NCBI GenBank assembly: GCA_913776615.1
Contig: CAJYPK010000034.1
Location: forward strand, 124,001-188,000
Origin: an uncultured Hymenobacter sp.
Lineage (GTDB): Bacteria > Bacteroidota > Bacteroidia > Cytophagales > Hymenobacteraceae
DNA length: 64,000 nucleotides
Direction of reading: 5' to 3'
Position numbers and translations under genes: made by a program. Position 1 is the stretch's first letter. Each line of letters begins with the position of its first letter. Positions 9,011-17,931 of the stretch are shown here, piece by piece. The notes under the pieces were generated by a model, which was not told where the DNA came from, made no database searches, and saw only the letters and a list, made by a program, of their open reading frames with translations.

Positions 9011-9640
9011 CTATACCTCGCGGTGACTTGCCACCGGCTCGGCCCCCGGCGACTTGATGGCCTCGCCGGCCAGGAAGCAGGGGCGGCAGCGGGCTTCGTA
9101 GCTGTCGGTTTCGCCCAGCAAGATTTGCTTTTCGCTGGCCGCGATGCGGTACGAATAAGCCGCCAGCTCGCCGCAGCATACGCACACGGCGTGCACCTTG
9201 GTCACAAATTCGGCGGTAGCCAGCAGGGCGGGCATGGGGCCAAAAGGGCGGCCCAGGTAGTCCATGTCGAGGCCTGCCACGATAACGCGGGTGCCCCGGT
9301 CGGCCAGCTGCCGGCACACTTCCACCAGGCTTTCGTCGAAAAACTGGGCCTCGTCGATGCCCACCACGTCGGTGCTGCCGCCGGCCAGCAGCAGAATTTC
9401 GGAGGGCGACTGCACGGGCGTGGAGCGGATACTGGTCTGGTTGTGGCTCACCACGTCCTGGGCGTGGTAGCGGGTATCGAGGGCAGGCTTAAAAATCTCC
9501 ACCCGCTGGCGCGCAATGCGGGCGCGGGTGAGGCGGCGAATCAGCTCCTCGGTTTTACCCGAAAACATGGAGCCGCAAATAACTTCAAGCCAGCCCCGGT
9601 GGCGCGGAAAGTCGGACTGGCGGCGGGGCTCGGTGAACAA
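9011..9640 (-). CDS. tdk: Thymidine kinase
   Basis: A 209-residue type II thymidine kinase that phosphorylates thymidine in the salvage pathway. The P-loop [14 protein letters not shown], the Asp/Glu motif [10 protein letters not shown], the lasso region ([13 protein letters not shown]) and the four zinc cysteines (CVCC and a later CRPC) are all present. I take the TTG at 9640 as the start because family members begin with an equivalent MF-EP segment there; the frame stays open to ATG codons at 9724 and 9760, but that stretch encodes the translated simple repeat [10 protein letters not shown] and is unlikely to be native. The repeat thus touches the start codon. Confidence 0.9.
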   Translation of the reverse strand: MFTEPRRQSDFPRHRGWLEVICGSMFSGKTEELIRRLTRARIARQRVEIFKPALDTRYHAQDVVSHNQTSIRSTPVQSPSEILLLAGGSTDVVGIDEAQFFDESLVEVCRQLADRGTRVIVAGLDMDYLGRPFGPMPALLATAEFVTKVHAVCVCCGELAAYSYRIAASEKQILLGETDSYEARCRPCFLAGEAIKSPGAEPVASHREV

Positions 9641-9672
9641 GGGTGAATTATGAATTGTGAGTTGTGAATTGG
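9641..9672. repeat. Single simple-repeat arm upstream of tdk
   Basis: A run of GAATTATGAATTGTGAGTTG-type units abuts the TTG start of tdk. It looks like one arm of the inverted spacers elsewhere in the window, but I find no complementary partner close by. Confidence 0.5.
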
Positions 9673-9784
9673 CCAGCGCCGCTTCCCAACCCGGCGGGGA
9701 GTAGTATCTCACAAAGTACGTCATTCCCCGCCGATGTCGGCTTTCCCGCCTCCTTTGCAATTCTCTACCCCACTCCTATATACC

Positions 9785-10048
9785 TCACTCACTCACCCGC
9801 ACCTGACAAGCCAGACGCTCATCGGCCCCCAGGCGGCCAGCCTCGCGGTAGCGCAGCTCGGGCGCGGTGGGCGGGCTAAGGCAGTCGGCCCCGGCCGTGA
9901 TGCGCACGCGGCAGCTCGTGCAGCGGCCCTTGCCGCCGCAGGCGTGCCACCAGTCGTGGCCAGCGGCATGAATGGCGGCCAATACGGTGCGGCCGGCGGG
10001 CACGTCGAGCGGGGGGCCAGGCAGGCCCGCAATGCTTAAAAGGGGCAT
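9785..10048 (-). CDS. 2Fe-2S ferredoxin
   Basis: An 87-residue protein with the cluster ligands of a plant/adrenodoxin-type ferredoxin: CGGKGRCTSC (C-x5-C-x2-C) and a later Cys in ERLACQV. It should carry electrons in the cytoplasm; the partner enzyme is not evident here. The start at 10048 (MPLLSIAG) is preferred over the ATG at 10108, since the extra 20 residues have no family counterpart and overlap the divergent gene at 10098. Confidence 0.85.
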   Translation of the reverse strand: MPLLSIAGLPGPPLDVPAGRTVLAAIHAAGHDWWHACGGKGRCTSCRVRITAGADCLSPPTAPELRYREAGRLGADERLACQVRVSE

Positions 10049-10097
10049 TTTATGGCTAACTTGGCGGCTGAAACCGGCCCAGCGGCCGGCCCACGCT

Positions 10098-11303
10098 ATG
10101 CAGGACAAATATAGCCTCGCTCAGTGCGAGCACTACGGCCGCCGGCTGGCTACCCGGCTCAGCCAGCAGTTTTTCGGCCCGCAGCCCGCGGCAACGCTCG
10201 ACGGCCCGGCGCTCCTCAAATTTACGCCTATCCGGCAAGTCAACCTGCTGGTGCTGCGCCAGCTGCTGAGCCGCTGGCAACAGGAGGCCAACGCCTTACG
10301 CAGCCCCTATTTCGACTTCGAGGCCGCACCGGTCCGCGCCGCGCTGGGGCAGTTTATGAACGTGCTCTCGCGCCACATCCGCCTCGACCGCGCCGCCCTG
10401 GAGCCCCTGCTGGCCCAAGCCATCGCCGACACGCTGGCGCTGGCTACCGATGCCCGCGCCGCCTTCGAGCGCCTGCTGTTGCCGCCCATCGGCCCCGATA
10501 CTACCCTCGACGCCGCCGACGAGCCCGTGCCGCTGGCTACGCTGCGCGATTACCTGCGCTATTTCGACCAGGCCAAACCGTTTTTTGAGGGCTTCGTCGG
10601 CAGCCTGCCCACCGCGGGCGAGCCCCTGGGCCGCGAGGCTTTACGCCAGCGCTTCGAGGCTTACCTGGCCGCCCACGGCGCGGAGCTGCCGGCCCTGGCC
10701 CCGCTCGTAACCGAATTCACCGCCCTGCTTCCCCTCTCCGTGGCCGACCTGCGCGAGCCCGGTCCGGTAAAGGCGGCCCCGGTGCCACCGGCGGCGCCCC
10801 GACCGGCAGCCAGCCCCGCGCCCGCGCCGCAGCCCCAGGCCCCCCCGCCGCAACCCGCGCCGGTGGCGGCCGTTGCCGAGCACCAGCCCACGCCGGCGCC
10901 CCCCGCTCCGGCCCGCGACGAGCGCCCCACCCCCCCCGCGCCCACCGAAGCCCCGCTCTACGCCAAGCTCAAGGCTACCCAGCCCCACACCCCGCACCTG
11001 GCCGATACCCTGCGCGGGGCAGCGGGCGGGGCGCACTCGCTGGCCGAGCGGGCGGCGCCCAAAGTGGTGAGCCTACGCGAAGCTATTTCCATCAATCAGC
11101 GCTTTAGCTTTATCAATGAGCTGTTCAACGGTGAGAATATGGAATACCACGCCGCCATTCAGCACCTCGATACCCTCCCCGATGCCGGCACCGCCTGCAC
11201 TTACGTGCAGCAGGAACTAGCCGCCCGCCACGACTGGAGCCTGAAGCAAGAGCACGTGGGCAAGCTGCTCAAGCTGATTGAGCGCAAATTTGCCGGGGCC
11301 TAA
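10098..11303 (+). CDS. Hypothetical protein with Pro/Ala-rich linker
   Basis: A 401-residue protein I do not recognise by name. It has a helical N-terminal domain (about 1-215, many Leu, Arg and Ala), a disordered Pro/Ala linker (about 225-310) and a conserved-looking helical C-terminus with SINQRFSFINELFNG and a final LLKLIERKFAGA. There is no signal peptide, so it should be cytoplasmic. It is divergent from the ferredoxin gene and its stop codon is directly followed by the GTG start of the next gene, indicating translational coupling. The start at 10098 avoids overlap with the ferredoxin gene. Confidence 0.7.
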   Translation: MQDKYSLAQCEHYGRRLATRLSQQFFGPQPAATLDGPALLKFTPIRQVNLLVLRQLLSRWQQEANALRSPYFDFEAAPVRAALGQFMNVLSRHIRLDRAALEPLLAQAIADTLALATDARAAFERLLLPPIGPDTTLDAADEPVPLATLRDYLRYFDQAKPFFEGFVGSLPTAGEPLGREALRQRFEAYLAAHGAELPALAPLVTEFTALLPLSVADLREPGPVKAAPVPPAAPRPAASPAPAPQPQAPPPQPAPVAAVAEHQPTPAPPAPARDERPTPPAPTEAPLYAKLKATQPHTPHLADTLRGAAGGAHSLAERAAPKVVSLREAISINQRFSFINELFNGENMEYHAAIQHLDTLPDAGTACTYVQQELAARHDWSLKQEHVGKLLKLIERKFAGA

Positions 11304-12365
11304 GTGCCGGCGCTGCGCACGGCCGGGTGGGTGCGGCGCTGGCTGCTGCCCTGGGCGCTGGCCCTGGGCGGGCTGCTCAACGCGGCCTACCCCACGTACC
11401 GGCACTATGACTTTTCGCACTCGCTCGACACCCGCAGCTACCTGCGGCTGGCCAGCGGCCGCTTCGATAGCGTAAACGTAACCCGGCGTTACCGCCTACT
11501 GGTACCATTGGCGGCGGGCGCGCTCGCCCGCCCGCTGGCCGCGCTGGGTACGCCCGGCGGCCGCGCCCGGCCCGCCGGTGAGTGGCCCCTGCGCCTGGCT
11601 TTTTACCTGGTCAATAGCCTGGTGCTGGGAGCGGCCGGGGCTTGCTTTTACCGCAGCGCCCGCCTGGCCGGCGCCCCGGCGGGCGCGAGCGCGCTGGCGC
11701 TGGCGGCGGTGCTCAGCAGCCGCTGGGCGGGCTACGCGGCCGGGCTACCCCTTACCGACAGCCTGTACTTACTGGTATTTGGCTTGAGCTACTACGCCCA
11801 TCGGCGCGGACCGGGGGCGGGCTGGGCGGTAGCCCTGGCCCTGGCCCTGGGGCCGCTGGCCAAGGAATCGTTCGTGTTTTTGCTGCCCTGGCTGGCGTAT
11901 TACGGGCGGCGAGCGCTGGGCTGGCGTGGCCAAGTGATGGCCCTGGCCCTGGGCTTGGCAATGCTGCTGGCGGCGCACTACTGGGTAGACGAGGCCGCCG
12001 GAGCCGCCCCCGCCACGAGCGTAACCAACGCGCTGGCGCACGTTGAGAATCTTACCTACTCCCTCCGCCGGGCATTTTCCTTTAAAGGGATGGCCGAGCT
12101 ATTCAGCATTTTCGGCTTGTTCTGGTTGCCGGTGCTGGCGGCGCTGGGACGGCCCACCGGACGGCGGGCGCTGGCCCCCGTACTGGGCCGGGCCGAAGCC
12201 GGGCTACTGGTCCTGGTAGCCGTGCACATGTTGCTCTCCGGCGATCTGGCGCGCATGGGCTATCTGCTGGCCCCCGCCTTTACGGCGGCGCTGGCGCTGA
12301 GTATGGGCTGGGCCTGGACGCAGTTGGGGCCACCCGGTAAGCGCGAGGCGCCCGTAGTATCATAG
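11304..12365 (+). CDS. Polytopic membrane protein, function unknown
   Basis: A 353-residue, strongly hydrophobic protein with about eight to nine predicted membrane helices. It starts with GTG immediately after the stop of the preceding gene, with no spacer. The N-terminal pattern of a first helix followed by an extracytoplasmic loop containing YDFSHSLDTRSYLRLA is reminiscent of GT-C fold glycosyltransferases or of their DUF2029 relatives, but no catalytic motif is clear. It converges on another polytopic protein at 12480. Confidence 0.65.
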   Translation: MPALRTAGWVRRWLLPWALALGGLLNAAYPTYRHYDFSHSLDTRSYLRLASGRFDSVNVTRRYRLLVPLAAGALARPLAALGTPGGRARPAGEWPLRLAFYLVNSLVLGAAGACFYRSARLAGAPAGASALALAAVLSSRWAGYAAGLPLTDSLYLLVFGLSYYAHRRGPGAGWAVALALALGPLAKESFVFLLPWLAYYGRRALGWRGQVMALALGLAMLLAAHYWVDEAAGAAPATSVTNALAHVENLTYSLRRAFSFKGMAELFSIFGLFWLPVLAALGRPTGRRALAPVLGRAEAGLLVLVAVHMLLSGDLARMGYLLAPAFTAALALSMGWAWTQLGPPGKREAPVVS

Positions 12366-12447
12366 CGAGGATGCGCCAAGCGCACCGCGGCGCGATGTCG
12401 GGCCGACGCTACGAATGAGCAGCGTTGGCTTATTTGAAAAAGTAAGC

Positions 12448-12484
12448 GGTGAGCAAACAACTAAAAACGGAGTGTTTGCTCACC
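12448..12484. terminator. Hairpin between convergent membrane-protein genes
   Basis: A perfect 12-bp stem (GGTGAGCAAACA at 12448-12459 and its complement at 12473-12484) with a 13-base loop overlaps the stop codon of the minus-strand gene. No T-run follows on either side, so termination is only a guess. Confidence 0.45.
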
Positions 12485-14087
12485 TCGCAGGTACCGAATA
12501 ATCGCTCGGCGCGGAATACCGTACGGGGCGGTCCGGCTTGTCAAGCCGCCAGAGGTAGCGCGGGCCGAAAAAAGTAGAAACGGAGTCGAGGCGCCGGGCT
12601 GGCAGCCCGGCCAGCAGCCGCGCCGCCGCCGCGCCCAGCGTGAGGCGAGCGCGGTCGAAGGGCTGGGGGCTGGCCAACGCGTCGGTGTATACCGAGTCGC
12701 CAGCCACCAGCCGGGTAGTCAGCCAGGCCCGAAATGCGGCGGAATCCTGCCCGACCAAACCCACGATGCGCGGCGCGGCTGCGGGCCGGCCAGTGTAATA
12801 GTGCAGTTGATTGCGGAGCGGGTTGGGGTCGCGCAGCAGAAACCACGCGCCGGGCTGTCGGAGCACCCGCGCCCGTAGGACGTGACTCGTACCGGCGTAA
12901 TCGAGCAGGTGGGCAGGCAGCAGGCCAAAGGCTAGGTTCCAAGCCAATAAGGCTCCGCCCAGGGCCGCTATGCGGTGCCGGGGCCACGCCACCAGCGGGC
13001 CACCGGCCAGCGCCACGGCTGCCAAGGCCGGCAGCATCACCATAAACTCGGCATTACCGGCCGCCTGAGCCGCGAATCCCAGGTGCAGGCAGCCGATGAG
13101 GGTGTGCGTGCGCCGCACGGTGCGGGCCGGGCCGCGCCTGGTTGGCTCATCCTCGTTCCGCTTCCACCGCCAGCCCAATGCACCATACACGCCCAGCGTC
13201 AGGCTACCCACCGCCACGCCGCCCAGCAGCCCCGGCCAACGCCCTAGCAAGGGCAGCAGGCTCCCGTGCACCTGCCCCACCGTACGCACCAGGCTGATGG
13301 CCGTGAGCACGAGCCCGCGCCCGCCTAATTCGACCTGCGCTCCCCCCGTCAGGTAATCGTGCAGGGCAAACTGCACCGTGCCCCCTACCCCTCCGGGCGC
13401 AGCCAGCGCATAAGCCAGCGGAACCACCAGCGCAGGCAGGGCGTAGCTCAGCGCCGCCCACCGCGCCTCGTGACTACGCCAGGGGCACAGGCCCAGCAGC
13501 AGCCCCAGCCACCACCACACCATGAGCTGATGCACGAGGCAGGCCCCGGCGGCCAGCAGCCCGGCCAGCAACAAGGCGCGGCGGCGCGGCGCGGGTGCCG
13601 CCGTGGCCCGCGCCCAGGCCAGGCTGGCCAGCAGCGCCAGCAGCAACGGGAAAATGTACGTCTCGTTTTCGGTAGCGAAGCGCAGTACGCCGAAGCAACT
13701 ACCCACCAGCAGCAGCCACGCCGGCACGGCCGTTGCCGGCGTACCCGCTCGCCTCAGCAGGCGGCCCAGCGCTAATAGGCTGGCCCCCGCGGCCAGCGCA
13801 TTGAGCCGTTGCAGCCAGACCAGGGCGGCCAGCCCAGCCGGGGCGGGACCGGTGGCCCCCACCAGCCGCAGCCACAGGTGGCCGATGCCGTTGTACAGCA
13901 GATGGTGCGGCTGCCACAGCTCCTGCCCCCAGCGGGCGCAGGCGGCGTAGTACCAGGCATCGCCGGTGGCGTTGGCGGTGGGCAGGGCTAGGCACAGCGC
14001 CGTGAGCAAGCCCGCCACTGCCACGCTGGGCCACGAGCGGCGAGCCCAATGGCGCCCGGAACAGACACGGTGCAGTATCAAGCCCAT
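12480..14087 (-). CDS. Polytopic membrane protein, GT-C glycosyltransferase-like
   Basis: A 535-residue membrane protein with roughly 11-12 hydrophobic helices and a soluble C-terminal domain of about 130 residues. The first loop has TGDAWYYAACARWG, with an acidic residue soon after the first helix as in GT39/GT-C transferases, and later ENETYIFPLL. These enzymes use polyprenyl-phosphate sugars on the periplasmic side. The exact family is uncertain and the donor is unknown. Start choice is not supported by a clear promoter. Confidence 0.6.
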   Translation of the reverse strand: MGLILHRVCSGRHWARRSWPSVAVAGLLTALCLALPTANATGDAWYYAACARWGQELWQPHHLLYNGIGHLWLRLVGATGPAPAGLAALVWLQRLNALAAGASLLALGRLLRRAGTPATAVPAWLLLVGSCFGVLRFATENETYIFPLLLALLASLAWARATAAPAPRRRALLLAGLLAAGACLVHQLMVWWWLGLLLGLCPWRSHEARWAALSYALPALVVPLAYALAAPGGVGGTVQFALHDYLTGGAQVELGGRGLVLTAISLVRTVGQVHGSLLPLLGRWPGLLGGVAVGSLTLGVYGALGWRWKRNEDEPTRRGPARTVRRTHTLIGCLHLGFAAQAAGNAEFMVMLPALAAVALAGGPLVAWPRHRIAALGGALLAWNLAFGLLPAHLLDYAGTSHVLRARVLRQPGAWFLLRDPNPLRNQLHYYTGRPAAAPRIVGLVGQDSAAFRAWLTTRLVAGDSVYTDALASPQPFDRARLTLGAAAARLLAGLPARRLDSVSTFFGPRYLWRLDKPDRPVRYSAPSDYSVPAR

Positions 14088-14122
14088 GAGCTACGGTTAC
14101 TTAGCCAAAGGGGCATGGCTGG

Positions 14123-14446
14123 CTAGTGCGGCTTGGTCAAAAGTATGGTGGTGAAGCTAATACCACTGTTGTATACCGTCGCGAAAGTGCTTTGCACCGT
14201 GAACCCTTCCTGGTACAGCCGCTCGAATACTTTGTAGTAGCCTTCGTTGGCTTGGATCAGCTTTTTATCGGTGATGCCGTTGTCAATCTCGATTTTCTCG
14301 CTTTTACCTTCCCCACGCGTGATGACGATGGTCGTGTGGCCTCCCTCATAAATCCGCACCACGACAATGTTAGGCGGGGTAGCGGCGACGCCCAGCGGCG
14401 CAGCCAGCGCCCATAGGCAGGCCCCCAACAGCAATAGTTTTTTCAT
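14123..14446 (-). CDS. Small secreted protein of unknown function
   Basis: A 107-residue protein with a clear signal peptide (MKKLLLLG to GVAA). The mature part has VVVRIYEGGHTTIVITRGEGK, then NEGYYKVFERLYQEGFTVQSTF and a C-terminal strand FTTILLTK, a pattern seen in small periplasmic Bacteroidota proteins with no known role. The start at 14446 is used because an ATG 18 bases upstream would place extra residues before the signal peptide. It lies 28 bases after the stop of rodA in the opposite sense of order: rodA is upstream of it on the same strand. Confidence 0.65.
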   Translation of the reverse strand: MKKLLLLGACLWALAAPLGVAATPPNIVVVRIYEGGHTTIVITRGEGKSEKIEIDNGITDKKLIQANEGYYKVFERLYQEGFTVQSTFATVYNSGISFTTILLTKPH

Positions 14447-14474
14447 GCTGGCTAAGGTAGCCAACCGCGGGCTT

Positions 14475-15770
14475 CTAGCGCACCAGATCCTGCTTGCGGT
14501 GGGCGTCGATGGCTAGCAGGGCGAAGAGCAGGATGGTAAACGACCACAGCGAGGAGCCGCCATAGCTGAAAAACGGCAGCGGAATACCCACTACCGGCAT
14601 CAGGCCCATCGTCATGCCCAGGTTGACGGTGAAGTGCACGAACAACACGCTGGCCACGCAATAGCCGTAGGTGCGGCCGAAAACGGATTTCTGCCGCTCG
14701 GCCACCAGCAGGATGCGCCAGAGCATGGCCATAAACAGCACGATGACCAGCATGCTGCCCAGCCAGCCCCATTCCTCGGCCACGGTGCAGAAAATGAAGT
14801 CGGTGCTCTGGGCGGGCACGAAGTCGAACTTGGTTTGGGTGCCGTTGAGAAAGCCCTTGCCCTGCCAGCCGCCCGAGCCGAGGGCGATTTTACTTTGCGT
14901 CACGTTCCAACCCTTGCCCAGCGGGTCTTTGCCGGGGTCGATAAGCATTTCGATGCGCTGCCGCTGGTGGGGCTGCAAGACGTTGTTAAAGAAAAAATCA
15001 ACCCCGAACACCATCCCGATCACCACGGCCCAGATGCTGAGGCTCAGCGGCAAGTGGTGGCGCCACAGGCGCGAGTTCAATAAAAAAGCCCCGGCCAGCA
15101 CCGCCGTGAAGCCGCCCACCAGCCACAGCTTGGGCACGAGCAGCGCCAGCAGCAGAATGAAGCCTCCCGCCGCCAGCAGCAGCAGGATGAGCGGCGACAT
15201 GCCCTCGCGGAAATACGCCAGCAGCAGCGCCGCGAACACCAGCGACTGCCCCGTTTCGTTGGAAGCCAGAATGAGGGCCACCGGCAGCAGCGTGAGGCCG
15301 GCCAGCACGGCTTGGTCACGCCAGTTTTGATTGCGCAGGTTGATGCCAGCCATGAAGCGCGAGGCGGCCAGCGCGGTCGTAAACTTGGCAAACTCAGCCG
15401 GTTGCAAACGCACCGGCCCAAATTCCAGCCACGAGCGCGAGCCCGCGATGGGCCGCGCAATGACGAGCGTGACGAGCAGCAGCACAATCATGCCGCCGTA
15501 AAGAGCGTAAGCCAGCGTATCGTAGGCCTTGTAATCGACCACCAGCAAAATGACGATGAGCACCACGGCCGTGCCCATCCACAGTAGCTGCTTAAACCAG
15601 TTGAACTCCATCAGCTCCGAAAAGCTGAGGGCTGAAAGCGGGTGCGGAGGGGCATCGGGTGAGTAGCTGGCGGCGTACACGGCCACCCAGCCCAGCCCTA
15701 CCAGCACGAGGTAGAGTAAGAGCAGGGGCCAGTCGATGCTGCGCGAAGAGCGGGTGGTAACGGGAGACAT
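14475..15770 (-). CDS. rodA: Rod shape-determining protein RodA (SEDS glycosyltransferase)
   Basis: A 431-residue polytopic SEDS protein that polymerises peptidoglycan glycan strands from lipid II together with PBP2 during elongation. Typical signatures are the first helix region IDWPLLLLYLVLVGLGWVAVYAAS, RPIAGSRSWLEFGPVRLQPAEFAK, and the C-terminal NLGMTMGLMPVVGIPLPFFSYGGSS. The start at 15770 (MSPVTT) is chosen because the ATG further upstream only adds residues without family support. Its usual partner mrdA is 2.2 kb upstream, with three other genes between. Confidence 0.92.
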   Translation of the reverse strand: MSPVTTRSSRSIDWPLLLLYLVLVGLGWVAVYAASYSPDAPPHPLSALSFSELMEFNWFKQLLWMGTAVVLIVILLVVDYKAYDTLAYALYGGMIVLLLVTLVIARPIAGSRSWLEFGPVRLQPAEFAKFTTALAASRFMAGINLRNQNWRDQAVLAGLTLLPVALILASNETGQSLVFAALLLAYFREGMSPLILLLLAAGGFILLLALLVPKLWLVGGFTAVLAGAFLLNSRLWRHHLPLSLSIWAVVIGMVFGVDFFFNNVLQPHQRQRIEMLIDPGKDPLGKGWNVTQSKIALGSGGWQGKGFLNGTQTKFDFVPAQSTDFIFCTVAEEWGWLGSMLVIVLFMAMLWRILLVAERQKSVFGRTYGYCVASVLFVHFTVNLGMTMGLMPVVGIPLPFFSYGGSSLWSFTILLFALLAIDAHRKQDLVR

Positions 15771-15851
15771 GCAGAAAACTTTGGGCAAAGGTCGGTGCCA
15801 GCGATTCATACAGCCGGCCGATGCCCCCGGGTTCCCCCCTCCCCCGCTTGC

Positions 15852-16403
15852 CTACGCCAGCGGCAACCGCCGCCGCTTGGCCAGCGGGAAGAAGACACAC
15901 GCGGCGGTAAGAGTCGTCAGCAGGCTGGCCACGCCGGCCTGCGCGCAAAATCCCACTTCCTCGAAGTGCAGCTTCTCGGCCTGCGCCTCGTCGGCCAGAA
16001 ACAGCTCCTGCATCTCGGCTGGCACGTGCTGTTGCTCTAGGGCCTGCTGCTCCCAGGCCAGCCGGCGGGCGAAGTACCCGTCGTCGGCCTGGTAGGCATA
16101 GAGGCCGATGAGCAGCGTAGCCAGCAGCGTGCTCGCGAGGCTCATCGCCAGCCCCCGCGCCAGGTACCAGTTGAGCGTACCTTCTCCCCGGCGCACGTCG
16201 GGCTGCAACGCCCAGAAATAGCACACGACCATACCACCTACCAGCCCCAGAATGGCTTCGGCGTAGCCTAAATAATTGAGGTAAAAAGCCGGCGTGATAC
16301 TGCGCCACATAAACAGGCCCAGCAGCCCGGCGGTGAGCAGCACGTACAACAGCAATTGCTGGCGGGACGAACGCATGAGTAGGTCGGGTTTTACGGCGCT
16401 CAA
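15852..16403 (-). CDS. DUF4199-like four-helix membrane protein
   Basis: A 183-residue protein with four hydrophobic helices and an extracytoplasmic stretch of about 45 residues (YAYQADDGYFARRLAWEQQA onwards) between helices three and four. Length and topology match the DUF4199 family of Bacteroidota, whose function is unknown. Its ATG overlaps the TGA of the upstream gene by four bases (ATGA), so the two are translationally coupled. It lies between mrdA and rodA. Confidence 0.6.
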   Translation of the reverse strand: MSAVKPDLLMRSSRQQLLLYVLLTAGLLGLFMWRSITPAFYLNYLGYAEAILGLVGGMVVCYFWALQPDVRRGEGTLNWYLARGLAMSLASTLLATLLIGLYAYQADDGYFARRLAWEQQALEQQHVPAEMQELFLADEAQAEKLHFEEVGFCAQAGVASLLTTLTAACVFFPLAKRRRLPLA

Positions 16404-17347
16404 TAGGTAAGCACGCTCAACTCCACGCGCACGTTGGCGCTGCCAGAGTGCTCCCAGGGCTTTTGCGCGTTATGCCGTGACCACATGGTGAAATTACCGG
16501 GCGCAAACTGGCCTTCCAGCGAGGGCAGGTCATCGCCGGATATAACGTGCGATGTGGCCGAATTGGCCGGGTCAGGACCGACTACTATCTGACGCTTGTC
16601 ACGGCCAGTGGTGGTATGGGTTACCGCAATAAACTTATCTTCCGGATTGGTGGCTAGGCATTCAATGATGACGAAAAGCCCCTCGGCAGGCAGTGGTAGC
16701 TTGTATTTGCTGAAGTCGAGCGATACCCGGCCGCGCGAGAATGCGGATAGTTGACCCGCCGTGAGGGTAATCGGCTCGGGCAATAAATCGGCAGAGCCGG
16801 GCTGCATCTGGCTACCGGGATGCAGCGGCGCGGGCTGGGCATTTACCAGCCGCACCCGCAACTGCCCCTCCTCTACCCGAGAAGCTAGAAAGAACCGCAG
16901 TTGGTCGAGGACGCTGGCTTGCCCAGCTGATGTGGTGGGCGGTGCTAAATAAGAGGCGATAGCTTGCCCAGGCACCAAGCTACGGGCCATGCTTTTACCC
17001 TTGGGCTTAACGGAGGATACCACCATCGTATGGGGCGACCGCACGGCCACCTCGCCTAATGCAAATACCTGTGGTAACAGGCGCAAGGTATCGGGCTGAT
17101 TCGCAGCTCCGGCTGGCCGCCTCACTACCAGCGGCGCGTACCCCAACCGATTTAGGTGTAGCGATACGGGCGGCTTATCAAGCTGAAATCGTCCGGCCGC
17201 GTCGGTAGTGAGTGCAGCCGCTGGAAATGGGTCACCTTCTTCGCGCACGGTCACGCCCATTAAGGGCTGCCGAGTAACGGCATCAACTACCACGGCCGTG
17301 TATACCGGCGTAGGCGTAGCGAGGAAAATAGAAAATAGGAAAAACAT
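16400..17347 (-). CDS. Secreted carboxypeptidase-regulatory-like domain protein
   Basis: A 315-residue exported protein. After the signal peptide comes a CarboxypepD_reg-like domain (about 15-95: YTAVVVDAVTRQPLMGVTVREEG, LTTDAAGRFQLDKPPVSLHLNRLGY), then a domain that I do not recognise with motifs SVLDQLRFFLASR, VRLVNAQPAPLHPGSQ and a final WSRHNAQKPWEHSGSANVRVELSVL. Such proteins act at the outer surface but this one has no TonB barrel. The start at 17347 (MFFLFSIF) gives a clean signal peptide; an ATG at 17392 is also possible. It is the first gene of a coupled pair with the DUF4199-like gene. Confidence 0.6.
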   Translation of the reverse strand: MFFLFSIFLATPTPVYTAVVVDAVTRQPLMGVTVREEGDPFPAAALTTDAAGRFQLDKPPVSLHLNRLGYAPLVVRRPAGAANQPDTLRLLPQVFALGEVAVRSPHTMVVSSVKPKGKSMARSLVPGQAIASYLAPPTTSAGQASVLDQLRFFLASRVEEGQLRVRLVNAQPAPLHPGSQMQPGSADLLPEPITLTAGQLSAFSRGRVSLDFSKYKLPLPAEGLFVIIECLATNPEDKFIAVTHTTTGRDKRQIVVGPDPANSATSHVISGDDLPSLEGQFAPGNFTMWSRHNAQKPWEHSGSANVRVELSVLTY

Positions 17348-17405
17348 ACGTGGCAGCAAACAAAAAGAGAAACTATTGACCGCGCCGCACATCGGCTACT
17401 ATCAA

Positions 17406-17437
17406 GATAGCCGCTCCCTTTGCGGGGAGCGGCTATC
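17406..17437. terminator. Hairpin after the small secreted protein gene
   Basis: GATAGCCGCTCCC at 17406-17418 pairs with GGGAGCGGCTATC ending at 17437. It is placed 3' of the minus-strand small gene ending at 17469. The T-run on the exit side is weak. Confidence 0.55.
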
Positions 17438-17468
17438 AATAGCACTTCATGACGTGCGCATCATTTAC

Positions 17469-17666
17469 CTAGCAAGGCTCAATGGTTTCCGTGAGGTTGC
17501 TCCCAAACCAGCCCCAAGTGTAGGTCCACTGTGTGCCATTAATGCAAGCACCCGTCATATGGCCGGGGGCAATGCGGGCATCTGCCTTATTAGTGGTAGC
17601 ATTGCTGAAAGCCAGCCCAGCGGCCAGCCCGGCCAGTAGGGCAATTTTAGAAAAGCGCTTTTTCAT
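17469..17666 (-). CDS. Small secreted cysteine-containing protein (DUF6520-like)
   Basis: A 65-residue protein starting MKKRFSKIALLAGLAAG, a signal peptide, with a short mature part that has two cysteines (TGACINGT and the C-terminal IEPC). The layout of a Met-Lys-Lys leader, Ala/Asn-rich cleavage region and a Cys near the end resembles the DUF6520 mini-proteins of Bacteroidota, but the match is by eye. An ATG at 17726 would add 20 polar residues and is rejected. Function unknown. Confidence 0.5.
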   Translation of the reverse strand: MKKRFSKIALLAGLAAGLAFSNATTNKADARIAPGHMTGACINGTQWTYTWGWFGSNLTETIEPC

Positions 17667-17931
17667 CGAAAAAAGTGTTGGGGGGAGTGAAGTCTGCCTA
17701 CTCTGTCTGCTTTTCGGCGATCGCATCTACCAGTATCTGGCCAGACTACTAGTAAAGAAGGAAGCTAGCTAACGCTTCGTGTACCTGGTTATAGATTAAT
17801 GACCAACGCATTAGTCAAAATACATGTATGAAGCGCTTGGCAAATATACCAACAGAGCATCATTAACAAGCTTTCCAATCCCTAATCAATCCCCGCAATA
17901 CGTCACTGGCTCACACCAGTGAACCAGCAAC

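Noticed and set aside
13359-13775. Several Gln/Pro/Arg-rich plus-strand ORFs within 12480-14087
   Set aside because: Composition is that of antisense GC-rich DNA and they lie inside a gene with clear membrane-protein pattern.
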